Shown in pieces: positions 42,567-50,727 of a stretch of DNA of 64,000 nt. The DNA is from Caldilineae bacterium. Its GTDB lineage: Bacteria > Chloroflexota > Anaerolineae > JAAEKA01. The stretch is from assembly GCA_020634555.1 (NCBI GenBank), contig JACKBK010000011.1:35294-99293 (forward strand). The letters are read 5' to 3'. A program made the translations under genes and the position numbers. The stretch's first letter is position 1; every line of letters starts with the position of its first letter. Below the pieces are notes generated by a model. That model saw only the letters and a program-made list of their open reading frames with translations. It had not been told where the DNA came from and ran no database searches.

Positions 42567-43277
42567 TCAAATTGTCCGATCCGGGTCAGTATATGCCTGG
42601 ACATAGCTCTTGCTCACAAGGTCGTAAGCGACAGCCATATGTTGCTCGATCAAGTCAAGCGCCTGGTCTTTGTCACGCGCTTTAATCGCATCCACAATCC
42701 CCTGATGCCCGTAGACCACGGCGTCCTTGAAGTCGGCGCTGGCGACGTTGCGGCTGAGCATGATGATATAGACTTGGGATCGCAGCGTAGTCCAGAAGTC
42801 AAGCAGGCGTTGATGCCGACTGGACTGATACAACACATCGTGAAAACGAAGGTCGAGCTCGGCCCCCTCTTTCTCGCTGATGCCTCGTTTGAGGGCAGCA
42901 GCCATGGAGTTCACGACGGCTTGTAATTCGGCAATGTCTTCAGGTGTCGCCCTCATGCAGGCATATTCGATAGCCAATCGCTCGAGAGTTCTGCGCAGAC
43001 TGTAGACCTCGTCCAGGTCTTCGAGCGAAAGCCGGGCGACAGTGGTTCGACCGGTTCGACTGATGACGACCAATCCCTCACGGTCGAGTCGACTCAGGGC
43101 CTCACGAACCGGACCCCGGCTGACGCCGAGCATCTCGGAAAGCGCTGCTTCGCGTAACTGCTCCCCCGGTTTCAACTGCCCGGACAAGATCGCGTCGCGC
43201 AGACTCTCGGCAACGTCATCGCCAAGGGAACGCTTGATAGGAGGTGACAGAACCTGTGCCAGTGCAAGGGTGTCCAT
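42567..43277 (-). CDS. GntR/FadR-type (FCD) transcriptional regulator
   Basis: A 236-residue regulator. The N-terminal winged helix (about 15-80) has LRDAILSGQLKPGEQLREAA and SRGPVREALSRLDREGLV. The C-terminal FCD domain has the metal-ligand set ELDLRFH, GHQGIVDAI and EQHMAVA, which senses carboxylates such as sugar acids in relatives. It opens the 21-kb leftward operon. A TGTTAACA palindrome lies between its promoter and its start, and near-identical sites precede the aldolase and alpha-galactosidase genes. It is therefore the likely local repressor, released by a pathway intermediate. Confidence 0.93.
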   Translation of the reverse strand: MDTLALAQVLSPPIKRSLGDDVAESLRDAILSGQLKPGEQLREAALSEMLGVSRGPVREALSRLDREGLVVISRTGRTTVARLSLEDLDEVYSLRRTLERLAIEYACMRATPEDIAELQAVVNSMAAALKRGISEKEGAELDLRFHDVLYQSSRHQRLLDFWTTLRSQVYIIMLSRNVASADFKDAVVYGHQGIVDAIKARDKDQALDLIEQHMAVAYDLVSKSYVQAYTDPDRTI

Positions 43278-43356
43278 GGAATCCTCTCTTGTCGGCCGAA
43301 GATCAACAGTAATAAGGTAGCCAGGCTCCGACTGGAGCCCTGTAATTGTAAACAGA

Positions 43357-43372
43357 AAATTGTTAACAGTTT
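43357..43372. promoter_or_regulatory. Inferred GntR operator, site B
   Basis: AAATTGTTAACAGTTT, the exact reverse complement of site A at 20251-20266. Further half-sites, ATTGTAAAC and GTTTACAAT, flank it (43344-43353, 43369-43378), so more than one dimer may bind. Confidence 0.78.
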
Positions 43373-43386
43373 ACAATTGTAACGAG

Positions 43387-43415
43387 ATTGTAACACACTT
43401 TGCAGCGCCTGTCAA
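43387..43415 (-). promoter_or_regulatory. Promoter of the long catabolic operon
   Basis: Read leftward: TTGACA (43410-43415), a 17-bp spacer and TACAAT (43387-43392). The operator begins 14 bases downstream, and the leader to gntR is about 100 bases. Confidence 0.82.
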
Positions 43416-43554
43416 TAGATTTTCGACAAAGATGACTATGCGTTTTCGGCTAGCAATCGTTCAGCGGTTCCACGCTTTCGAGCAGCGAAGAGTTGGTCTG
43501 GCAAAATGACCGATGTGCTGGCCGCTACTTTCCACAAGGGTTGGCTTTGAGAGA

Positions 43555-43674
43555 CTGTTTGAAAGTCGTCCACGCAGACTTCGGAAGTCGCCGGGTTGCC
43601 AGACGAAAGATATTTCAGCGGTAGCAGGCCGGTCGTTGCAAGAAATCGGCGACTTCCGAAGTCCTTTCAAACAG
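43555..43674. repeat. Inverted repeat element of 120 bp
   Basis: The left arm CTGTTTGAAAG plus ACTTCGGAAGTCGCCG (43555-43593, interrupted by 12 bases) mirrors the right arm at 43647-43674. Each arm also contains the small palindrome ACTTCGGAAGT. It could be a MITE remnant or serve as a terminator for the UroD-like gene. Confidence 0.7.
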
Positions 43675-43693
43675 CTTCTGAGGGAGATCAACG

Positions 43694-44809
43694 TCAGTAG
43701 GTTCCGATCTCCAGACCGCGCTCGACAAAGAACTTGTATGTCTCATAATCTACCAGCGGCGAGACGCTGTGGTCTACCTGCAGGACGTAGCCACTGCCGG
43801 CCATGGCGCCAGGCAGCTTGCTCAGCAACTCTCGTTCAACTGCATCGCGGTCGTTGGTTTCCAGGACCCGTTCGTCCATGCCCCCGATGAGAGCGATCTG
43901 GTCGCCAAAACGCTGTTTCAGTTTCAGCAGGTCCATTCCTGCCTTTACTTCCAGCGGTTGCAGGCAATCGATTCCGGCCTCGATCAAAGCGGGGATAAGG
44001 GCTTCCACGTAGCCATCGCAGTGGAAAACCACCGGCAGCCCTTGGCTGTGAGCAAACCCGAATATCTTCTTGTAGGCCGGGTAGAGCTGCGCTCGAAACA
44101 TGGCCGGTGACATGAACGGACGACCCTTGAAGCCCAGATCATCCCAAACCCAGAGTCCGTCCGGCAATCCCTCCCGTTCGAAGAGAATCTCCAGCAGTTG
44201 TATCATCACCGTGGCGTAGAGATCAGCCATGTCGTGCACCCAACCGCCATCAAGTGCCATGCCCAGAAGCAGATTCTCGTGGCCGCACATGGGCGACATC
44301 TGGTCGAAGGGACCAACGACCCCACAGGTCATGAAACGGTCTTCTTGAGCGCACTTCGTGCGCAGTGTCCGAAAGCTCTTGAAGTTAATGCGCCTTTCGT
44401 ACGTCCGTTCGTCGAGCAGGTAGGGACGGATGTGCTCCTCCCAGCCCTGCCGGTCCTTGACAGTAAAGCCGACATGCTCAGGCGCGCCGGAATCGTTCTT
44501 GAACCAGCGCAAATACGCGCCATTTCCGTCCAGCACCAGCTTTGCAGACTCGGTTTCTTCCACCATCTGTTCGCCCGCGTCCACATCGGCGATCAAATTG
44601 ATGGTGCGGTAGTCTGCGGGCGTGATCTCACCTCCGGTCCGGCGAACGTCGAGGCCAAAATGGTCACTGACTATCTCGGGCCGAGCAAGATGTCCCTCTG
44701 CAGTCCAGCGGTCGACCGTCTCCCTCCAATAGACCTCGAAGAGTCCGATGCGATCCACCGGCTCATGGTTCAAGATGCGAGCGAAGCGCTCTTTGCTGTT
44801 GAGTTGCAT
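43694..44809 (-). CDS. Uroporphyrinogen-decarboxylase-like protein 2
   Basis: A 371-residue UroD-superfamily protein. It starts QLNSKERFARILNHEPVDR. The barrel strand VVFHCDGYVEALIPALIEAG, then LQPLEVKAGMDLLKL and ALIGGMDERVL, match the C-terminal half of the family. Like the member at 24334-25473 it has His-x-Asp-Gly where zinc-binding relatives have HxC, but the two proteins are otherwise only distantly similar. I chose the ATG at 44809 with AAGGA upstream. It lies between gntR and alpha-galactosidase, so a carbohydrate role is likely. The reaction is unknown. Confidence 0.8.
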   Translation of the reverse strand: MQLNSKERFARILNHEPVDRIGLFEVYWRETVDRWTAEGHLARPEIVSDHFGLDVRRTGGEITPADYRTINLIADVDAGEQMVEETESAKLVLDGNGAYLRWFKNDSGAPEHVGFTVKDRQGWEEHIRPYLLDERTYERRINFKSFRTLRTKCAQEDRFMTCGVVGPFDQMSPMCGHENLLLGMALDGGWVHDMADLYATVMIQLLEILFEREGLPDGLWVWDDLGFKGRPFMSPAMFRAQLYPAYKKIFGFAHSQGLPVVFHCDGYVEALIPALIEAGIDCLQPLEVKAGMDLLKLKQRFGDQIALIGGMDERVLETNDRDAVERELLSKLPGAMAGSGYVLQVDHSVSPLVDYETYKFFVERGLEIGTY

Positions 44810-45268
44810 ATGCAAGGTCCTTTATTCAGCAATTGTTCCATTTACTACACCGTAAACAAAGTAACTGCGAACTGTCATTGCGAGTTCCCCATACCACGTA
44901 GCGGAATGCGCCGTGGCAAGAAACTCTGTCACCAGCGCCGATCGAGTAGCGAGTTAAGTAGCGCACCGCTCATGAAGGAAGCCATCGCTAGCGTATCGAG
45001 ATCAAGCGGCTCCAGCACACGACCCGCTTGATCTCGATACGCTGGTGACTCGCCATGACCACTTTGCTGCACGACCCGCTACTCGATCGGCGCTATGTAC
45101 TTCGTGCAGCGGGCGGGAGTTTCTAGGCAGGGCTGCCGAAGCAACACTTGCACTGCGCGCAAGCGCAAGTGTCTCGCCTCACAACCGAGAGATTGCTTCG
45201 CCGCAGCGGCTCGCAATGACATTGAGAAACTTAGTTTACGAGGTATTTACCCTGACATGAATTGACAA
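44810..45268. other. Gene-free region holding a palindromic element
   Basis: Apart from the leader of the UroD-like gene, the stretch consists of the 347-bp nested inverted repeat listed at 44874-45220. No gene is supported. Confidence 0.6.
44874..45220. repeat. MITE-like element with nested inverted repeats
   Basis: The outer ends are perfect 11-bp inverted repeats (GTCATTGCGAG, 44874-44884; CTCGCAATGAC, 45210-45220). Inside are a perfect 17-bp pair (44935-44951 with 45077-45093) and a perfect 20-bp pair (44990-45009 with 45024-45043, 14-base loop). No transposase is encoded. A related end piece is at 13208-13270. Confidence 0.75.
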
Positions 45269-47284
45269 CTACGAGATACGCTTGTACGTAAAAAGCGCGG
45301 AACCCGGCCTCTCTTCGATCAGGACGCTGAACCCATCCACCATGAGCATCTCCCCTGCCATGCGCCGAACGCTCCGGTCATCCCATGAGAGCAACTCGTA
45401 GCTGGCCGCGGGATCCAAACCCTTCAGCGCCGCATCCCAGCGCGGGAAGGGGGACTCGTGTCGACGGAACGCGACCACCATCCCCTCCCCCAGATCTGGC
45501 CTGTCGTATTGCCAGGCCGCCCAGGCATCGGCAGCCAGGCTGAAGGAGAGTAGCGGATAGAAGTCGCCGTAGAAGTATTTGCGCATCGTCAGCGCTTCGC
45601 CCATCCACCGGCGGATCTCCTGGATAGGCAGGTCGATTCCGCCATCCAGCTCCTGAGAACTCCAGTGGGTCACCAACCCCGGGCCAAGCGCGCTGCGGAA
45701 CGCATAACGAGTCGGCAGCTCGCAGACGGCCGCGCTCAACGGGACCCAAGGCGCCAGTCCTTGCGTCTGGGTCTGCATCGCCAGCGGATCGAACGGCCAG
45801 CACTGCAGGTCGCTGCGCCAGAGCGGGACACTGCGCGACATCGTTTCCAGATCGATGCGCTGCCCGCCGCCGGCGCAGTTGTCGATGATCAGCCCCGGAT
45901 GGCGCGCAAGAAGTTCATCCCAGAAGGCGTAGAGACCCGTAATGTGTCGTATCTCGGCTATGCCCACACGGTCGGGAGCGTCGGCCATTGCAAACAGCTC
46001 AGGAACGCGCAGGTCGTTGAAATCCTGGCGGTAGCAGGTGATCCCGCCCTCGCTGATCAAGTTCGACACCAGATCCGTAACATGGCGACGGGCCGCCGGA
46101 TCACCCAGGTTGACCATGTAGTTGTCGCCGTGTGCGTTGCCGGACGGCACCGGGCCAAGCAGCCACTCCGGGTGTTCCCGAGCCAACTGCGTTCCCTCAA
46201 AGGCCCGCTCCGGCTCGAGCCAAAGCAGGAAACCCAGGTTAGCAGCGCGTGCAGCCGCGCCGATGGGAGCAATGCCGCCGGGATAGGCTTCCTCGTTCGG
46301 TGACCAGGTGCCGACCTGCGTCATCCATGCGTTGGTAGAGGGATCGGCCGTTTCCTCGATGGGGCGATCACCGTACCATCCCGCGTCGATCCAGTAACAT
46401 TCAGTCGGGACGCGATTCTCCTGCAGCCAGCGGATTTTTTCGAGGTGGCTCTCAGCAGTGCGCGCTCCCCACACACCTTCGCTGAACGGCGGTTGCAGCA
46501 ACTGGCCGTCGGGCCGCGGGGTGTAGTAGTCCAGAATCAAGCGCCGCCACATGTTGTGGGCGCGTGTCCTGTCGCCTTCCCAGAACAGCAGGAGGATGCG
46601 GGGCGTTCGGATCGATTCGCCGGCATGGAGCACCAGATGCGTGCGCTCCATGCCGGCCCGCACACGTATGCCGTCTCCCTGTCGCCGGAAGCTGGCTGCC
46701 CAGCCGCCCGACCAGCCGATGGCGCCGATGACACCACCGCTGCCCATCTCCAGGTTGAAAAAGGGCAGGGTCAAGGTGGAGCTTTTTCCGGTGCGCACGG
46801 CCAGATCAAGCCTGCCACCGCCCTGGCGGAAGGTGAGGGGCGTAGCGAGAGGCTCGAAGTCATCAAGCTGGCTTAACGCGCCGCGGGCGTAGTGAACCTG
46901 ACAGGAAGCCGATGCATCCAAGGGGAACAAAGCATCGAGGGGGACGATGTCGGAGAGGATCGGGGTGTCTGTTTCGCCGGTATTGCTCAGGTGGGCTACC
47001 CATTCCAGAGCCGGATAGTCTGCGTAGACCTTGACCTCGCACCGGCACTCCAGGCCGCTAAGCGCATCGGTGAAGACGATCCTGTCCGTCGTGGTGCCAT
47101 CTGCGATCCATGGCAGGTCTTTGCGAACAGTCCAGTTCTGCATCAGCTCCGCCGATGGATGGTCGCCATGGCGGAACGAAACAGGAAAGTGCTCCAGGCC
47201 TGAGCAGCTCGCCGGCTGCAAGAACTTCTCCTTGTGCCAGTTGTGGGCAGCCACGAACTCCGGTTGTTGTACGATGCCGGACAT
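45269..47284 (-). CDS. GH36-family alpha-galactosidase
   Basis: A 671-residue glycoside hydrolase of family 36, which removes alpha-1,6-linked galactose from oligosaccharides such as raffinose or galactomannan fragments. An N-terminal beta-supersandwich (about 1-270) precedes the barrel. The nucleophile is Asp421 in CYRQDFND; the acid/base is Asp492 in PLWRSDLQ, after DNCAGGGQRIDLETMSR. No signal peptide is seen, so it acts in the cytoplasm on imported sugar. Its promoter and a 24-bp perfect palindrome lie just upstream, tying it to the GntR-controlled operons. The typical substrate may feed the adjacent pathway. Confidence 0.93.
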   Translation of the reverse strand: MSGIVQQPEFVAAHNWHKEKFLQPASCSGLEHFPVSFRHGDHPSAELMQNWTVRKDLPWIADGTTTDRIVFTDALSGLECRCEVKVYADYPALEWVAHLSNTGETDTPILSDIVPLDALFPLDASASCQVHYARGALSQLDDFEPLATPLTFRQGGGRLDLAVRTGKSSTLTLPFFNLEMGSGGVIGAIGWSGGWAASFRRQGDGIRVRAGMERTHLVLHAGESIRTPRILLLFWEGDRTRAHNMWRRLILDYYTPRPDGQLLQPPFSEGVWGARTAESHLEKIRWLQENRVPTECYWIDAGWYGDRPIEETADPSTNAWMTQVGTWSPNEEAYPGGIAPIGAAARAANLGFLLWLEPERAFEGTQLAREHPEWLLGPVPSGNAHGDNYMVNLGDPAARRHVTDLVSNLISEGGITCYRQDFNDLRVPELFAMADAPDRVGIAEIRHITGLYAFWDELLARHPGLIIDNCAGGGQRIDLETMSRSVPLWRSDLQCWPFDPLAMQTQTQGLAPWVPLSAAVCELPTRYAFRSALGPGLVTHWSSQELDGGIDLPIQEIRRWMGEALTMRKYFYGDFYPLLSFSLAADAWAAWQYDRPDLGEGMVVAFRRHESPFPRWDAALKGLDPAASYELLSWDDRSVRRMAGEMLMVDGFSVLIEERPGSALFTYKRIS

Positions 47285-47325
47285 CAGTTACCTCACGAAG
47301 ATTACTGTGGCAACTGCATTGCAAA

Positions 47326-47349
47326 CAGTTAATTGTTAACAATTAACTG
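47326..47349. promoter_or_regulatory. Inferred GntR operator, site C
   Basis: A perfect 24-bp palindrome with core AATTGTTAACAATT, 42 bases before the alpha-galactosidase start and directly after the -10 box. The core TTGTTAACA is shared with site B, and TGTTAACA with all three sites. Confidence 0.78.
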
Positions 47350-47350
47350 C

Positions 47351-47379
47351 ATCCTAGCATCATTTGGGGCGCTTGTCAA
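47351..47379 (-). promoter_or_regulatory. Promoter of the alpha-galactosidase gene
   Basis: Read leftward: TTGACA (47374-47379), a 17-bp spacer and TAGGAT (47351-47356). The operator starts one base downstream. Confidence 0.72.
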
Positions 47380-47397
47380 TAGGCTACCGGCTCCTTT

Positions 47398-47457
47398 GGT
47401 TACCGCTTTGGCCGGTTGCCTGACCGAGCCAACCCGGGAGTTGTTTTTAGACGCATC
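47398..47457. repeat. Dispersed repeat beside a stop codon, copy 1
   Basis: GGTTACCGCTTTGGCCGGT, then CGAGCCAAC and GGAGTTGTTTTTAGAC, ending one base before the argJ stop codon. It closely matches 59160-59220, which follows the YfhO stop. Confidence 0.7.
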
Positions 47458-47458
47458 T

Positions 47459-48682
47459 TTACGTCCGGTAGTGGGCGTTCAGCGTCACGTAATCGTGGGT
47501 CAGGTCGCTGGTCCAGACAGTGGCCTCCCCGTCGCCCGCGCCCAGGTCCAGCCGCACATCGAGGTCGGAGCCGACGAAAATTGCCGCCGCATCATCCTCG
47601 CTGTAGACGAGGGGCGCTCCACCCGCGACCACCTGCAACGGCTGTCCGCTGCCGGTGAACCACAGCGCAACGCTGCCTGGATCAATGTCGATTCCACTGT
47701 TGCCGGCCGCCATCAACACCCGTCCCCAGTTGGGATCGCCGCCGTAGACCGCGGTCTTGAACAGAACCGACGAGGCGACCGTCCGTGCCACCTGATAGGC
47801 CGCGTCCTCATCGACCGCCCCTGTGACGTGGACTGTCACAAACTTGCTGGCGCCCTCGGCATCGCGCACCATCTGCTGCGCCAGGTCCTGGCACACCTCG
47901 GTCAGCGCCTGCTCGAAAGCTGCCAGATCGACCTCTCCCGTCAGCCCGTTGGCCAGCACCAGCAGCGTGTCGTTGGTGCTCTGGTCGCCGTCCACGGTGA
48001 TCGCGTTGAAGCTGCGGTCAGCGGCGCTGCGAAGCATGGCCTGCAGGTCGTTCGGCTCCACCGCTGCGTCAGTTACCACGACGGCCAGCAAAGTCGCCAT
48101 GTTGGGATGAATCATGGCCGCGCCCTTGGCAATCCCCAGCAACGTCGCCGGTCCTGCCTGCCGGCTGGCGGTTTTGGGCTTGGTGTCGGTAGTCATGATG
48201 GCCTGCGATGCCAGCACCAGTCCCTGCGCGCTCTGGCCGGTCTCCGACCGAGCCAGCACGGCAGCCTCGCGGATCCCCGCTTCGATCTTCTCCATCGGCA
48301 GCGGCAGCCCGATCACGCCGGTGGAAAGAACCAGCGTCGCACCGCCCGGTAGTTCCAGCGCCTCCTCCACGAGACGCGCCGATGCGGCCGCGTTGGCCAG
48401 CCCCTGCTCGCCGGTGCAGGCGTTGGCGTTGCCGGCATTGATGACCACAGCCTGAATGCCGGCCGGGTTGTCGGCCAGGGTTTCCTTGTCAAACAGCACC
48501 GGCGCCGCCGGGAATTGATTCTTCGTGAACACGCCGGCCGCGTTGCAGGGCCGGTCGCTGATGATCAGCGCCAGGTCCAGCGCGCGGCCGCCATAGGCCG
48601 CGGTCTTGGGTTTGATGCCACACGATACACCGGCAAATCGGAAGCCGGCGACAGGGAAATGCGGGGAATCGGATTCTATCAT
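47459..48682 (-). CDS. argJ: Bifunctional ornithine/glutamate N-acetyltransferase
   Basis: A 407-residue ArgJ. The enzyme moves acetyl from N-acetylornithine to glutamate and, in the bifunctional form, can also use acetyl-CoA. The self-cleavage site that creates the active Thr is MIHPNMA|TLLAV (Thr197). FNAITVDGDQSTNDT and KTAVYGGDPNWGR are the other family landmarks. The frame extends well upstream, but family similarity starts at the ATG at 48682. It lies 58 bases after the LutA-like gene. Its ribosome binding site is weak. Confidence 0.95.
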   Translation of the reverse strand: MIESDSPHFPVAGFRFAGVSCGIKPKTAAYGGRALDLALIISDRPCNAAGVFTKNQFPAAPVLFDKETLADNPAGIQAVVINAGNANACTGEQGLANAAASARLVEEALELPGGATLVLSTGVIGLPLPMEKIEAGIREAAVLARSETGQSAQGLVLASQAIMTTDTKPKTASRQAGPATLLGIAKGAAMIHPNMATLLAVVVTDAAVEPNDLQAMLRSAADRSFNAITVDGDQSTNDTLLVLANGLTGEVDLAAFEQALTEVCQDLAQQMVRDAEGASKFVTVHVTGAVDEDAAYQVARTVASSVLFKTAVYGGDPNWGRVLMAAGNSGIDIDPGSVALWFTGSGQPLQVVAGGAPLVYSEDDAAAIFVGSDLDVRLDLGAGDGEATVWTSDLTHDYVTLNAHYRT

Positions 48683-48740
48683 GGGAGAACAGAACTTTCT
48701 GATTTCTTCACACGCTTGGCAAACGCCTGGATGCCGGCGG

Positions 48741-49499
48741 CTATTCTGCGGCGGTCTCGACGGTTCCCGCCAGCAGTTCCGCCAGATGCACAGCGCGACA
48801 GTCGCTGTTGCGATGGTTGAGAACGCCATGAAGCTGCATCCAGCAACCCGTTTCGCTGGTAACGACGATGTCAGCGCCAGTTCCTTCAATGGCTTTGGCC
48901 TTGCGCTCAGCCATGGCCGACGAGATCTCGGGCATCTGCACGCTGAACAGGCCGCCGAAACCGCAACACGAGTCCGCGTCAGGCAGAGGAACAACCTTCG
49001 CGTCGGCCACCTCGGCCAGCAAGGATCGCGCCTGGTCCTCGGAATGCAGCGTGCGCAGAGCCTGGCACGACGGCTGGTAGGTGACGACGCCAGCATAGCG
49101 ACTGCCAAGGCTCCCCCACCCATCATCGCCGGCCAGATACTCTGTCAGTTCCCAGGTACGCGCGCCCACAGCTTCCGCCCGGCGTTGCCAGGCTGGATCG
49201 TCGGCCAACAGTTGGGGATATGCTTGCCGCACCACAGCCACACAGGCTGGCGACGGTGACACGATGGCCTCGTACGGCTCGAAAATCTCGATCCAGCGGC
49301 GGGCCAGCGTAGCCGCCTCGGCGCGCCAGCCGGCATGCCAGGCAACCGCGCCACAGCAAGTTTGTTCCTCGGGAAACTCGACCCGCGCGCCCCGCTTTTC
49401 CAACAGAGCCACGGTGGCCTCGCCGGCCTCCGGGCGAAACATGTCCACCAGACAGGTCACGAAGAGCGCGACAGTGGTGGGAGAACGGGTGTCTGTCAT
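48741..49499 (-). CDS. LutA/GlcF-type cysteine-rich (CCG) protein
   Basis: A protein of about 252 residues with two CCG (DUF3390-like cysteine-rich) domains, related to LutA/YkgE, the Fe-S subunit of L-lactate oxidation, and to heterodisulfide-reductase-type subunits. The first has QTCCGAVAWHAGW then SPACVAVV, where relatives usually have a GSC motif; the second has QPSCQALRTL and SCCGFGGLFSV. lutB and lutC are absent nearby, so the partner is unknown. The ATG at 49499 was chosen over a TTG at 49523. It sits between the M24 peptidase gene (43 bases) and argJ. Confidence 0.85.
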   Translation of the reverse strand: MTDTRSPTTVALFVTCLVDMFRPEAGEATVALLEKRGARVEFPEEQTCCGAVAWHAGWRAEAATLARRWIEIFEPYEAIVSPSPACVAVVRQAYPQLLADDPAWQRRAEAVGARTWELTEYLAGDDGWGSLGSRYAGVVTYQPSCQALRTLHSEDQARSLLAEVADAKVVPLPDADSCCGFGGLFSVQMPEISSAMAERKAKAIEGTGADIVVTSETGCWMQLHGVLNHRNSDCRAVHLAELLAGTVETAAE

Positions 49500-49542
49500 G
49501 AAGCTTGATCGGCAGAAAGGCAAGGAAATGAGGGAAACAAGT

Positions 49543-50727
49543 CTACCTGAGCAGCGGGATGATCTCGTGCTGCAGCGGCAGGGTCGTCACCTCGATGCCG
49601 GTCTCGTGGACGTAGACGTCGATCTCCAGCCGCACGCCAAAGTCGCCGGGCAGGTAGATGCCGGGTTCGATGGTAAACGCGGTGCCGGGCATCAATTGGC
49701 GGGTGTCGTTGGTCTCCAGGTTGTCCAGGTTGGCGCCGTTGCCGTGGCCGTCGGTGCCCAGCGAATGACCGGTGCGGTGCAGGATGTAGTCGCCGTAACC
49801 TGCTTCCTCGATGACGCGCCGGCAGGCGTCGTCGGCGTCACAGCCGCGCGCCAGCCGTCCGGCCGCCATCTCGCCCTCGATGTACGCCAGCGCTGCGTCG
49901 CGCCCCGCCGCTACGATGTCGCAGACGTGCTGGTATCGTTGCGGCACGGCATCGGTGCACAGACCAACCCAGGTGATGTCGGCGTACACGGCGTCCGGCT
50001 CCAGCCCCTTGGCCCACAGGTCCAGCAACAGGAAGTCGCCGCGCTTGATGGCGGCGTTCCGCTCCGGCGTCGGCCCGTAATGCGGATCGGCCGCGTGCCC
50101 GTTGACCGCGACGATGGGCGCGTGGGCGGCTGTCAGACCAACCTCGGTGATGCGCTGCATCATCCACTGCTGCACGGCATACTCGGTCAAAGGAACGCCC
50201 TCGCGCAGTGAGAAGGCGACGTAGTCGAAGGTCTCATCCTTGATGTGCAGCAGCGCAGCCGCAGCCCGGCGGTGGCCCTCCAGTTGCTCCGGTGACCAGC
50301 GCGCCTCCGCCGCCTGCACCAGATCGGCCGAGCTGACCACCTCCACGCCAAGGCCGCGGATCATCTCCAGCGTGCCGGCGTCGACGCGGCTGATGTAGGG
50401 GATAGCGCACTGCGCCGAGTATTCCATGGCGATCCGGCGCGCGTCGCCGAACATGGCGCGCAGCTCGTGCTCCAGATCCTGCCAGCGGACGTAGGAGCGC
50501 GGCTGCTGGGGCCGGTCGCGGAACGGCGCCAGTTCGATGGCATGCACCAGCCACTGCGGCTCGCCCTGCGCCGGAATCCAGTAGGCCCAGCGACGGCTGA
50601 ACATGGCGTCACCGGGCAGGCCGGCAATGTGAGCGGCGATGGGATTGGCGCCGCGAAAGTCGAACAGCAGCCAGCCGTCCAAATGCGACTCGCGAAGGAT
50701 GGATTGAATCGAAGGAATGTCTGTCAT
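49543..50727 (-). CDS. M24-family Xaa-Pro peptidase-like protein
   Basis: A 394-residue pita-bread-fold metallopeptidase of family M24. After a creatinase-like N-terminal domain, the dimetal site is complete: Asp in LLDLWAKG and YADITWVG, His in HRTGHSLGTDGHGNG, Glu in FTIEPGIY and Glu in RLEIDVYV. Family members release an N-terminal residue before proline. It could act on dipeptides from protein turnover. The ATG at 50727 was preferred over a GTG at 50736. The next gene starts 43 bases downstream. Confidence 0.9.
   Translation of the reverse strand: MTDIPSIQSILRESHLDGWLLFDFRGANPIAAHIAGLPGDAMFSRRWAYWIPAQGEPQWLVHAIELAPFRDRPQQPRSYVRWQDLEHELRAMFGDARRIAMEYSAQCAIPYISRVDAGTLEMIRGLGVEVVSSADLVQAAEARWSPEQLEGHRRAAAALLHIKDETFDYVAFSLREGVPLTEYAVQQWMMQRITEVGLTAAHAPIVAVNGHAADPHYGPTPERNAAIKRGDFLLLDLWAKGLEPDAVYADITWVGLCTDAVPQRYQHVCDIVAAGRDAALAYIEGEMAAGRLARGCDADDACRRVIEEAGYGDYILHRTGHSLGTDGHGNGANLDNLETNDTRQLMPGTAFTIEPGIYLPGDFGVRLEIDVYVHETGIEVTTLPLQHEIIPLLR

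Larger units (their letters stand above)
43278..43693. other. Gene-free region with operon promoter and inverted repeat
   Basis: It contains the gntR operator (43357-43372) and promoter (43387-43415), then about 130 bases with no recognised feature, then an inverted repeat (43555-43674) ending 19 bases before the UroD-like gene's stop. Confidence 0.6.

Noticed and set aside
44935..45093. Nested palindromes considered as a terminator or CRISPR-like unit
   Set aside because: There is no T-run and no regular repeat-spacer pattern. The terminal inverted repeats fit a MITE-like element better.
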